Origin: Anaerorhabdus sp964386325 | GTDB taxonomy: Bacteria > Bacillota_I > Bacilli_A > Erysipelotrichales > Erysipelotrichaceae | DNA: 64,000 nt | Assembly (NCBI GenBank): GCA_964386325.1 | Contig: CAYLQY010000014.1 | Location: forward strand, 19,970 to 83,969 | Direction: 5' to 3' | In this document: piece by piece, positions 19,484 through 27,185 of the stretch | How the letters are laid out: each line of letters opens with the position of its first letter | How positions within the stretch are numbered: the stretch's first letter is position 1 | Program-made: the position numbers and the translations under genes | The notes under the pieces: model-generated | Databases searched by the model: none | What the model was told of the DNA's origin: nothing | Seen by the model: the letters and a program-made list of their open reading frames with translations, nothing else

Positions 19484-19780
19484 ATGTTTCCCTACGATAT
19501 AGCAAGTGGTGAAAGTGTAGGAGATTGAGCAGGATATGTAATAATTACTTCTGCTGCAACAACTGCTATATTATATGGAGGCGTTGCGTTGATGGGAACT
19601 ACTGTTGCTTCATTACCCGTTGCAGTAGTAGTTGGATCAGCAATCACAATAGGTGTATTAGTTAATATAGCGTATGAAGAAAATTTGTTTGGAATGAAAG
19701 ATTTTGCTAAAGATTTTGGCGAATTAGTAGATAACATGATTAAAGGAATAGAAAATTTCATTAGAGGTTTATTTAGATGA
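19484..19780 (+). pseudogene. Decayed hydrophobic Rhs tip
   Basis: An open frame broken by TGA at 19526-19528. It carries DIASGESVGD, TSAATTAILY and YEENLFGMKDF, the same motif series as the tip remnant at 14643-15178, and ends with a short amphipathic tail at TGA 19778. No rhs core copy precedes it. The rest of 19427-19878 shows nothing further. Confidence 0.5.
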
Positions 19781-19878
19781 CAAGTAGGAAAGTAGATAGA
19801 ATGGGATATTATACAATTTTCCCTTTTGAAAAATATTAATAATCCATTTATACCAAAAAAAGAAAGGAGATAATAATT

Positions 19879-20319
19879 TTGAATTTGAAATCAATCACGA
19901 GTAAAATAAAAAGTTTAGATGGTAATTATATTATGAAGGGTAGTGTATATATTTCAAATTCCAACGTAAAGAATCTAATTATATTATTCGAAGTAAATCC
20001 ATTAGAATCAATGCTTATAACTCCATATTTAATAAATGAAGTTTCAAGTAAAATATATGAACTTCATGATTACGAACTCAGCGTTGAAATTATTAGAACA
20101 GGAAAACTGACTTTTGTAGAATACGATGAAAATAACATTTTAACCAACGAAGTATTAGACAATTTTAATCCCAAAATAATACTAAAAGAAAGTGATCGAA
20201 CGATACTAATTAAGTATTTAACGTATTACTTTAATACATTAAATGAACTGAACTTTGAAGAAGATAGAAAATCAAATGAAAATCTTGAGTCGGCTAATTT
20301 ATATTATCAAATATTTTGA
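19879..20319 (+). CDS. Soluble protein, possible orphan immunity protein
   Basis: 146 residues from TTG 19879, supported by an AAAGGAGA ribosome binding site (19864-19870) at good distance; there is no upstream ATG in frame. Soluble alpha/beta composition, acidic C-terminus, no signal or membrane segment, and no family recognised. It lies after a decayed toxin tip and before an intact one, as expected for the immunity gene of a cassette. Confidence 0.5.
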   Translation: MNLKSITSKIKSLDGNYIMKGSVYISNSNVKNLIILFEVNPLESMLITPYLINEVSSKIYELHDYELSVEIIRTGKLTFVEYDENNILTNEVLDNFNPKIILKESDRTILIKYLTYYFNTLNELNFEEDRKSNENLESANLYYQIF

Positions 20320-20390
20320 ATTCACTCTAAATTTTTTTATGGTAATTATTATCTTATATAACCAAAAAATACAATGATAAAAACCAACTT

Positions 20391-20846
20391 ATGCGAGTAG
20401 AAAATAATGGAAAGGTAGAAGCAGAGTATAGAAAAAATAATGGATTGGAAAGTGCAATTACTTCAGCACTAGCAATGGCAAATGCTAAACTAACAAGTGA
20501 AATTAATAAGCAAATGCAAAGTTCAAATACATCCAACAGCAATAATCAAAACACTGAGGGATCTAGTGGAACTGGTAAAACGTTAAATGCCGAGGAATTG
20601 AAGAAAATAGGAACACTTGGGGATAACTCTGGCATTAGGCATGTAAAGGGAACGGAAATTGATGCTAGAAATCTATTTGATAATCAAGTTATCAAGTCAA
20701 CTGTGAAAGAAGTTCAATCTGGAGTATTTGTTGGACAAGGAACTGATGGATTCACGTATACGTTTAGAGCAGTATCAAAGTCAGGTCCGCCAACCATTGA
20801 CGTTAATGGTATATCAGGATTGAGAAAAATAAAATTTTTGCCATAG
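20391..20846 (+). CDS. Orphan Rhs C-terminal toxin tip (soluble, RNase-like pattern)
   Basis: The frame is open from 20346 and its first part (KKYNDKNQLMRVENNGK) is a degenerate YD repeat, so this is an rhs 3' end cut loose from its core; ATG 20391 lies within the repeat. After a Ser/Asn/Thr-rich linker (about residues 40-62) comes a compact domain with GIRHVKGTEIDARNLF, a DGFTYTFR strand and PPTIDVNG ending KIKF. I know this pattern from the ends of many Rhs and CDI proteins, where small RNase-type tips occur, but cannot name the family. A strong ribosome binding site for the next gene follows. Confidence 0.6.
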   Translation: MRVENNGKVEAEYRKNNGLESAITSALAMANAKLTSEINKQMQSSNTSNSNNQNTEGSSGTGKTLNAEELKKIGTLGDNSGIRHVKGTEIDARNLFDNQVIKSTVKEVQSGVFVGQGTDGFTYTFRAVSKSGPPTIDVNGISGLRKIKFLP

Positions 20847-20855
20847 GAGGACGAC

Positions 20856-21392
20856 ATGAATATAAAAGAATTAGAAAAAATTTGCTTATCAACATGTTTT
20901 AGATTTATAAATGATAAAGTAGTATATCCAAGCCAAAAAAGTAACATGAGCTTTATGATTATTTATCCAACTGATGGATATTACTTAACAAAAGAACAGT
21001 TCATTTCAATATTTGAAGTAATCAAAAAATATCAAGATAGTTATTATTGCATATCTGATATCGAATTTGAAGATAGTTTTACAAGAGAAGGAAATACAAA
21101 TGATTTAGGATATAACCATAAAATCTTTACTAATTTTGTTTATGATGATTATAAAGCGAAGGATAGATTGTTTGAAAATGCTCTTTATGACATTGATAAA
21201 AAATGGGGAATAAGTATTTTTCAAGACAGCTTTGCCATCATATTTGGAGAGAACGAGATTATCAAAGAAATTAAAGCTAATTATCCAAATGACGATGATT
21301 TAAAGGAGTTCAATAAATTTATAGAGTCTGAAGCAATATCTAATATAAATTTTAAAAATCAACTATTAATATTATCATCAAATTCAATATAA
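20856..21392 (+). CDS. Probable cognate immunity protein of the 20391 tip
   Basis: 178 residues, soluble, acidic, with AGGAGG just upstream of ATG 20856 and only 9 bases after the toxin stop. Aromatic-rich (many Tyr and Phe) and without signal peptide, like many small cytosolic immunity proteins. The pair 20391-21392 is the best preserved orphan cassette in the array. Confidence 0.6.
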   Translation: MNIKELEKICLSTCFRFINDKVVYPSQKSNMSFMIIYPTDGYYLTKEQFISIFEVIKKYQDSYYCISDIEFEDSFTREGNTNDLGYNHKIFTNFVYDDYKAKDRLFENALYDIDKKWGISIFQDSFAIIFGENEIIKEIKANYPNDDDLKEFNKFIESEAISNINFKNQLLILSSNSI

Positions 21393-21412
21393 TGTTATTC
21401 AAAACATAGCAT

Positions 21413-21666
21413 AATCAAGACAAAGATAAAAACGACCTGCACCTATGATGGAAATGGAAATCGAGTCAGCGAAACAGTACAAGATACAACAATCAATCAT
21501 CATTCATGGTCAGAAGCTCTTTATAATTACTACACCATCAATCAATTAAAAGGAGTTCTTAGTAAAAAAGAAAATGAAGCTCTTTTTGAAGCAAGGCAAG
21601 ATCAAGCTAATGCTATCAATAAAAACAAAGGGTGTAGATTGATATCAAAAAAACAAGTTGAAGAAT
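21413..21666 (+). repeat. Second copy of rhs core segment C
   Basis: Nearly identical to 15162-15342, then follows the main gene further (AINKNKGCRLISKKQVEE). It begins 20 bases after the upstream immunity gene and is in frame with the tip remnant that follows. Confidence 0.85.
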
Positions 21667-21885
21667 TTTATGTTGGTTTAGCTTATAATTTACTAGGTTC
21701 AATTGCAAGAATAGGAACAATTGTACTGGGATTAGGTCAGATGATAGAATTTGTGGCAAAATTTGCAGGTGTTGTAGCGATTGAGGGATAATTGAAGCGA
21801 AAGAATCAAATTCGAATAATACTTTGTCTAATTTTGTAGCTGCTAATGCTTACTCGAAAATGGTTCAGGATATATTGCAAGAGTA
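21429..21885 (+). pseudogene. Rhs core fragment with frameshifted hydrophobic tip
   Basis: After the core segment the frame continues as a hydrophobic tip (VGLAYNLLGSIARIG, then GLGQMIEFVAKFAG) and stops at TAA 21789. In another frame the sequence goes on as IIEAKESNSNNTLSNF to AYSKMVQDILQE and TAG 21883. A frameshift near 21786 therefore disrupted one tip of about 70 residues. Nothing is seen between 21886 and 21969. Confidence 0.5.
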
Positions 21886-21969
21886 GGTCGGTATGCTGAT
21901 ACAATATTTTTTATGATTTAGCCGAAATTTATATAATTTGATATAAATCATGAATACTGAAATTTAGAG

Positions 21970-22152
21970 ATGCCTTATTCCATTGATGAGTTAAATGAAA
22001 AGATTAGTGACTCGTATTCAGTAATCAAAGATTATGAAGAGAGATTAAGAGTTATTTCTATACTTATATATGTTGCTAAAATCAGTTTGTTGTTTTATAT
22101 TTTAAAGCATAAGAAGATTAATCTATATTTGAAGAAATTTTTAAAAGAGTAA
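21970..22152 (+). pseudogene. C-terminal remnant of a membrane immunity protein
   Basis: 60 codons whose SIDELNEKISDSYSVIKDYEERLR and following hydrophobic segment match the last 60 residues of the 18650-19426 protein (EELNEKIQYSYKM, then YEKRLRTYSLAL). The first three quarters are missing, and no ribosome binding site is seen, so this is a truncated relic. Downstream, 22153-22366 contains another short decayed frame with ITKALNDR, faintly like the rhs linker. Confidence 0.5.
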
Positions 22153-22528
22153 ATAAATGTACAAGCGAATAAAGTAGGTAATTAACTTCATGCATTACCG
22201 ACAATAAAAATTTCTGTATATCTAGGTGCACAAGCAATAAGCCCATTTTTCAAGTTCATTACTAAAGCGTTGAATGATAGACTAATGCTCCATCATAGTG
22301 GTGGGATGACAGGAAACCCAAGTACAACTGATTTTAGAGTTTATATAATAAAAGAAATGAATGCTTGAAGAATTATTAGGCGAAAAAATAGAACTTTTAC
22401 TCAAAGCTCAGAAGAATTAAATATGTTAGCTATATTTCCCATTTATGAAAAAATAGATTAATGGAAAGAGAATACTATATTCAAAAAGAAACATAATATA
22501 GTTATTCAAGAGATTGAATGTTAATAAC

Positions 22529-22560
22529 AAAACCGCAATCATAAAGAGATAGCGGTTTTT
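22529..22560. terminator. Bidirectional terminator closing the toxin array
   Basis: AAAACCGC (22529-22536) pairs with GCGGTTTT (22552-22559), with T or A runs on both sides. It can end plus-strand transcripts of the array and the minus-strand gene at 22569. Confidence 0.7.
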
Positions 22561-22568
22561 GTAGTTGA

Positions 22569-22730
22569 TTAAAACAAAAAGAATACAAACTTTAAAGCTG
22601 TAATCACTATCCATAATACAACGCCAATTACCAACAATGGAATTAAGAATGCAAATGAAGCGATGAATATGGGGAATACAATAATAAAGCATATCAATAC
22701 TATTAATAGTCCAAATAAGCCAAATAACAT
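22569..22730 (-). CDS. 53-residue hydrophobic membrane peptide
   Basis: On the minus strand, AGGAGG (complement of 22739-22744) precedes ATG at 22730 by about eight bases. The product is almost wholly hydrophobic: two membrane segments (about residues 2-19 and 22-47), one Lys near the C-terminus. The gene ends just before the hairpin at 22529-22560. Too short for routine gene calling. Possible roles are a small membrane stress protein or a type I toxin-like peptide; no antisense RNA partner was identified. Function unknown. Confidence 0.6.
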   Translation of the reverse strand: MLFGLFGLLIVLICFIIVFPIFIASFAFLIPLLVIGVVLWIVITALKFVFFLF

Positions 22731-22784
22731 AGTTTTTACCTCCTTATGTAATTAATATTAACTATAGCTATATTCTAAGAGCTG

Positions 22785-22851
22785 GTTGGGTGCTACGCTA
22801 CCAAGTGTAGTTTACGTAGCGTCAACTAACGGTTGCAAAGTCCGGTTGCAA
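22785..22851. repeat. GC-richer compound hairpin followed by a 9-base direct repeat
   Basis: GTTG...TGCTACG (22785-22797) pairs with CGTAGC...CAAC (22815-22826), enclosing a small inner hairpin CTAC/GTAG. It is followed by CGGTTGCAA twice (22830-22838 and 22843-22851). The stretch is clearly richer in G and C than its surroundings. There is no T run, so it is not a terminator. It may be a structured RNA, a protein site or an old junction. Confidence 0.4.
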
Positions 22852-22912
22852 GGGAATTTTAGTGCTTTTTGTGAAGATTTTATGAACTTTCATAATGAAA
22901 CAATTTACAATT

Positions 22913-22940
22913 TTGACTTGGGATATGGGTATGATATAAT
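22913..22940 (+). promoter_or_regulatory. Sigma-A-type promoter of the secreted-protein gene
   Basis: TTGACT (22913-22918), 16-base spacer, TATAAT (22935-22940). Expected start about 22947, 20 bases before ATG 22967. Confidence 0.8.
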
Positions 22941-22966
22941 GTAAAAGCGCAAAAGGAGATAAGTAC

Positions 22967-23635
22967 ATGAAGAAATTCATATTTATACTCTGTTTGTTGA
23001 TCAGTTTCGTAGGTTTGACGGGATTTAAAGCTGAAGAGTTTTCTATCGAAAATCTAGATCAATACAACAAAGAGTTTAAGACAGAAGAGATTGAAGTTTG
23101 TTCAACATCTTCTACAAAAACATACATGCCTTATACTGCAATTACTGCAAAGAATTCTAAACAATATAAATACATTGAAAATCATATGACAGTAGATCAA
23201 ACTACAGGTATGTTATATGACGAAGATGGCTTTATTGGAGCTGCTTTAGGATATAGCTTTGGAGAAATTGGATCTAGATATTACTTTACACTAGATTCGG
23301 GGATTGTTCTTCCAATTGTAAAGGTTGATGCAAAAGCATCTGCAGATGCACCAAATGGTTGTTCACATGCCGCTGATGCAAGTGTAATTGAATTTGTAAT
23401 TGATTCAACAATTGCATCTGAATATTTTGGAACAGGACCTACAGGATTAGTAAAACAAGGAAATTTCAATAACGATACAAGATTCAAAGGAAGTATTACA
23501 AAAGTAGAAAAAGTATTAGATGAAAAAATAGAAGAAGGCGTCTATTATGATGAAAACAATGTAGATAACCAAGAAAGTGAAAAGAACTTAATTGGTGAAG
23601 CAGATACAGAGTTACATCTTGAAGGTGGATTTTAG
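22967..23635 (+). CDS. Secreted protein of unknown function
   Basis: 222 residues: signal peptide (1-20, ending LTGFKAEE), then a domain with CSTSSTKTYMPYTAI, HMTVDQTTGMLYD and GYSFGEIGSRYYFTL, followed by an acidic tail. Two cysteines (CSTSS and NGCSHAAD) could form a disulfide outside the cell. The central strand pattern around LDSGIVLPIVKVDAKA hints at a beta-barrel of the 3D/double-psi type, but this is uncertain. Preceded by its own promoter and AAAGGAG ribosome binding site, followed by its own terminator: a single-gene unit. Confidence 0.7.
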   Translation: MKKFIFILCLLISFVGLTGFKAEEFSIENLDQYNKEFKTEEIEVCSTSSTKTYMPYTAITAKNSKQYKYIENHMTVDQTTGMLYDEDGFIGAALGYSFGEIGSRYYFTLDSGIVLPIVKVDAKASADAPNGCSHAADASVIEFVIDSTIASEYFGTGPTGLVKQGNFNNDTRFKGSITKVEKVLDEKIEEGVYYDENNVDNQESEKNLIGEADTELHLEGGF

Positions 23636-23659
23636 GACAGAGAAATCTGTTCTTTTTTT
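23634..23659 (+). terminator. Rho-independent terminator overlapping the stop codon
   Basis: AGGACAGA (23634-23641), GAAA loop, TCTGTTCT (23646-23653), T run. Confidence 0.85.
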
Positions 23660-23727
23660 GTGGGAAATGGCGCATATTAGTTAGGGGTGTAGTCATATGT
23701 TTGTAGTAAAAATGTGATATTTAAAAA

Positions 23728-23741
23728 TGGAAACGGTTTCA
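23728..23741 (+). promoter_or_regulatory. Possible CcpA (cre) site
   Basis: TGGAAACGGTTTCA fits the cre consensus TGWNANCGNTNWCA with one mismatch and is palindromic. It lies 120 bases before the 23860 gene, so carbon catabolite control of that gene is possible. Confidence 0.4.
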
Positions 23742-23859
23742 TTTTAAATTATGCTTAAAAATATGGCTATTAATGCGGATAAAACCATTTTATAACCGCT
23801 TTTCTATATAGTAGAAGTAAGCATAATAGTAGTTTGTACTGATTGATATGAGGGCTGAT

Positions 23860-25233
23860 ATGAAACAGATAAAAAAAATATTATTTAAAAACACAAAAAT
23901 TTCGTTGTTGGTGATGATGGTGAGCTTTATCGCAATTATTGCTTCCTTTTTTCTATTTGGGGTAACTAATGACGATGGAATTTTTACATGGCTGATTCTA
24001 TTTATGATAATAGCTGCTTATGTATTCTTAATGGGATTTATCTTTTGGATTATTAATGTTTTCCGATATAACAAAGCAATAGGATACTTTAAGAAGCGAG
24101 TTTTGGCTGAGGGTATTGAAATTGATGATGAACAGGAATTTGAAAAATTAAATAAAAATGTATATCTTTCATCAAAGATTATTATCAGTACGTATATGGC
24201 TTCACAATTCGTTTTATATAAGAGTTGGGTCAAAGAATGTAGTGAGACTGAGAAGTTTCAAAGTGGACGTTATTGGCCTTGTGTGGTTATAAAAACAGAA
24301 GATAAAACATTTACTTTCTTATTAGGAAAAGAAAAGTTAAGAGTTGAGCTTATGGAAGCTTTGAAGACAGCATTTGTAACAAATGATGTTGTAATGAGTA
24401 CCCCAATCATGCAAAGTGAGCGAGATGCAATTCAACCTAAGGTAGATTTTACGGATAAAAGCAATGGTATGAATATTATTGTCTTTGGACTCATTTGTTT
24501 TGCTTTAGTTGTTGGGTTTGGGTTTAGTTATCCATATTTACGAGACATGATTCATTCAAAATCAACAACCACACCACCACCGATTATAAATAATGATTAT
24601 GATGATAATAAGGATGATACTTATGCTGATGCATCATCAATCGATAGTTACTTTATCGATAAATATTATAGTGAAAATGATGAAGTGAACGCTATCTACA
24701 ATGTAGTGGATGACGTTACACTCTTGTACGTTACAAATGATACGCCTTATGCATTTAAGGGTAAGTTGGAAATATTCTTTGGTGAAGAAACAGAAACAGT
24801 AGAAACTTACTGGATTCGTCCTCATGGATATGATTACTTCACCCTTGATACAAAAGGAGAACCAACACAATATCGGATTACTGAGGAAAACTATAAAGAA
24901 TATACTATACCTTCTTTAGTCAAGTATTCGATGCTGGAGAGTTATCTAACAGATGGTTACAGCTATGACATTGTTTTCGATGGATCAGAATTAAATGAAG
25001 ATAATGTAATTGATGTAAGTATTGAACAAGCAAGATTTACCGAATTGGAAGAATATCCTAATGCAACACTTTTCTTTCACGAAATGAATGTAGAAGACTT
25101 TGAAACAATGGGAGCACCAGAAGACTTTAGTACGGTACGTTATGTTGTTGAAATAGATACTGAATCTAAATCATTTGTAGTGTATCAAGCAAATGGTGAA
25201 GAGAGAACAGAAATAACAACATTTAAATATTAA
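23860..25233 (+). CDS. Membrane protein with large extracytoplasmic domain
   Basis: 457 residues from ATG 23860, chosen over ATG 23848 because GAGGG lies between them. Two N-terminal membrane segments (about residues 14-36 and 45-67), a cytoplasmic region with charged helices, a third membrane segment (about 208-228) and then a Thr/Pro, Asp-rich linker and a beta-rich outer domain of about 210 residues. The N-terminal part resembles YcxB-like membrane proteins; no clear family. It is followed 18 bases later by the BI-1 gene and then three lipoproteins, probably one operon for an envelope function. Confidence 0.65.
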   Translation: MKQIKKILFKNTKISLLVMMVSFIAIIASFFLFGVTNDDGIFTWLILFMIIAAYVFLMGFIFWIINVFRYNKAIGYFKKRVLAEGIEIDDEQEFEKLNKNVYLSSKIIISTYMASQFVLYKSWVKECSETEKFQSGRYWPCVVIKTEDKTFTFLLGKEKLRVELMEALKTAFVTNDVVMSTPIMQSERDAIQPKVDFTDKSNGMNIIVFGLICFALVVGFGFSYPYLRDMIHSKSTTTPPPIINNDYDDNKDDTYADASSIDSYFIDKYYSENDEVNAIYNVVDDVTLLYVTNDTPYAFKGKLEIFFGEETETVETYWIRPHGYDYFTLDTKGEPTQYRITEENYKEYTIPSLVKYSMLESYLTDGYSYDIVFDGSELNEDNVIDVSIEQARFTELEEYPNATLFFHEMNVEDFETMGAPEDFSTVRYVVEIDTESKSFVVYQANGEERTEITTFKY

Positions 25234-25251
25234 AAAATAAGGAGAAAGAAT

Positions 25252-25968
25252 ATGACACAAAATTCAACAATGACATTTGAAACAGATACACTCCAAAAAC
25301 ACATGGTTAAATGCTTTATCTGGATGTTTGTAGGTTTAGCAGTTACAGCACTTGTCGCGTATGTTTTCATAGCAACAGGGGCAATTTCAGAAATCATGTT
25401 CCAAGCGACATATGCATCAGGAATGAGTCTTTCATTAATTATGTTACTACCACTCTTCCTACAACTAGGTGTAGTTATTTACTTATCAAGTCGTTTAGAC
25501 AAAATGTCAGTAATGACTTCAAAAGTATTGTTTATAGTATATTCAGTGATTACAGGATTTACATTCTCATTCTTACCAGCAATTTATGGTTTAGATAATA
25601 TGTTCCTAGCTTTTGGATTTACAGCTGTATTATTTGGAAGTTTAGCTGTAATTGGAGGAACAATGAAACTTGATTTAACAAAATATTCATCACTAATTTT
25701 TGGAGCATTAATTACATTAGTAATTATTTCAGTAGTTGGAATGTTCCTAAACATCGGAACATTAGACATGATTATTTGTTATGCAGGATTATTTATCTTC
25801 TTAATCATTACTGCTTACGATGTGCAAAAAATAAAGAGAAATTATGAATATGCAAGAAGTTCAAGTGAAGCATTAGAAAAATTATCAATCTATGGAGCAT
25901 TAGAACTTTACTTAGATTTCATCAATATCTTCTTATATGTACTACGTATATTAGGAAAGAAAAAATAG
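25252..25968 (+). CDS. Bax inhibitor-1/YccA family membrane protein
   Basis: 238 residues with seven hydrophobic segments, ending in the family hallmark ALELYLDFINIFLYVLRILG and preceded by TAYDVQKIK. Bacterial members (YetJ-type) are pH-sensitive calcium leak channels. Here the conserved Asp in YDVQKI and Asp in YLDFIN are present. AAGGAG ribosome binding site before ATG 25252. Its place inside a lipoprotein cluster suggests envelope ion or stress homeostasis (inference). Confidence 0.85.
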   Translation: MTQNSTMTFETDTLQKHMVKCFIWMFVGLAVTALVAYVFIATGAISEIMFQATYASGMSLSLIMLLPLFLQLGVVIYLSSRLDKMSVMTSKVLFIVYSVITGFTFSFLPAIYGLDNMFLAFGFTAVLFGSLAVIGGTMKLDLTKYSSLIFGALITLVIISVVGMFLNIGTLDMIICYAGLFIFLIITAYDVQKIKRNYEYARSSSEALEKLSIYGALELYLDFINIFLYVLRILGKKK

Positions 25969-25990
25969 AAAAGCAAAGGCGGAGAGAGAA

Positions 25991-26644
25991 ATGAAAAAAC
26001 TTGTATTATTTTTAACAGCGTTATTGGTACTTGCAGGATGCTCATCAGCACCAGCTCCTGAAGCAACAGCAACACCAACAGCGACACCTGAAGTACAACC
26101 AACAGCAACACCTGAAGCAGTTGCAAGCGATTATGAGAAGGGTGTATGGGAAGGTAATACATTTGTAAGTAAGACTTTAAATATGCGCTTTGATTTACCA
26201 GAAGGATGGGAAATAGCGGAAGAATCTTTTCAAGAAGAAGCAATGAAATCAGGCAATGAATTATTGGATGAAAATGCAGTTGAACCAGCTGACTTAATTT
26301 TAGAATTCTTAATTAATAATCCAACAAACGGAATGAATATTCAAGCAACATCATCAAAAGTTGGACCATTACTAAGTGCTATGTCAAATGACTTAATTGT
26401 GGAATCAACAATAGCACAACTTGATTCAATGGAAGAGTTATCTTATGAAGTTGTAGATCAAGGAATAACAACAATAGCTGGTGATGAATATGGATACGTC
26501 TATGTAACTGAAGTAAATTATGGTTTACATCAAAAAATGTATTTCAAAAAAGTGGGTGATTATTTATTTAATTTAGTAGTCACTGTGGATGAAGCAAATA
26601 TAGATATTCTTGAAAGTTTTGAAGGATCAATATCTGCGTATTAA
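25991..26644 (+). CDS. Lipoprotein
   Basis: 217 residues. Signal peptide with lipobox LAGC and acylated Cys17, then an Ala/Thr/Pro/Glu linker (about 20-45) and a compact domain with NMRFDLPEGWEIAEE, a PsbP-like or surface-binding style fold seen in many Firmicute lipoproteins. Ribosome binding site GGAGAG 23 bases after the BI-1 gene. Function not assigned. Confidence 0.75.
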   Translation: MKKLVLFLTALLVLAGCSSAPAPEATATPTATPEVQPTATPEAVASDYEKGVWEGNTFVSKTLNMRFDLPEGWEIAEESFQEEAMKSGNELLDENAVEPADLILEFLINNPTNGMNIQATSSKVGPLLSAMSNDLIVESTIAQLDSMEELSYEVVDQGITTIAGDEYGYVYVTEVNYGLHQKMYFKKVGDYLFNLVVTVDEANIDILESFEGSISAY

Positions 26645-26666
26645 CAACTAAAACGAGGAGAAAAAA

Positions 26667-27164
26667 ATGAAAAAACTAATAATGATTGGCCTTGCAGCAT
26701 TGGTGCTAGCAGGATGTGCAGCAAAAGAAACAGTAAAAGTATTTGAAATGACAGAAGAAGAACCAGGATACAAATATACATATGTTGAAACAATTACGGC
26801 TGCAAAAGATGCAGTTGTCCATGAAAAAATCGTTTCTACAATTACAATTGAAGAACCAGTGGATGGTGAAATTGATACATTTAAATTACTTTTAGATGCA
26901 GAAGTAGCTTGTCCATATGGTGTATTAGATACAGATGGAAATCAAACAGTTGGATGTAGTAAATTTATCGATGTTGACTATGCATTTGATGAAGCAACAA
27001 ATACATTTACAATCACAGAAAACTTCCGTTACAAAGATGCAGCTAAAGCAAAAGAAGACATTATTTCAGCAGAAGCTGGAGGAAGTTATAGTGATGATGA
27101 ATACTATTCAATGGAAATGTTTGAAAGTGATTTATTAGACGCTGGTTATACTTTGGTTGAATAA
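26667..27164 (+). CDS. Small lipoprotein
   Basis: 165 residues, lipobox LAGC with Cys17, then a beta-rich acidic domain (DUF1307-like in its overall look: KETVKVFEMTEE at the start and a long amphipathic end). Two further cysteines (ACPYG and VGCSKF) may pair. In tandem with two other lipoproteins with short gaps, so co-transcribed. Family assignment uncertain. Confidence 0.7.
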   Translation: MKKLIMIGLAALVLAGCAAKETVKVFEMTEEEPGYKYTYVETITAAKDAVVHEKIVSTITIEEPVDGEIDTFKLLLDAEVACPYGVLDTDGNQTVGCSKFIDVDYAFDEATNTFTITENFRYKDAAKAKEDIISAEAGGSYSDDEYYSMEMFESDLLDAGYTLVE

Positions 27165-27185
27165 CAATCTGTATAGGAGAGAGAA

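Noticed and set aside
9396..22152. Insertion-sequence or prophage explanation for the repeats
   Set aside because: No transposase, integrase, terminal inverted repeats or phage genes; all repeats are pieces of rhs.
22165..22366. Additional coding gene with ITKALNDR
   Set aside because: Short, no start site or ribosome binding site; only faint likeness to the rhs linker, best seen as debris.
22785..22830. Integron attC-like site (GTTGGGT...CAAC)
   Set aside because: The order of the core boxes is inverted relative to attC and no integrase or other cassettes of that kind are present.
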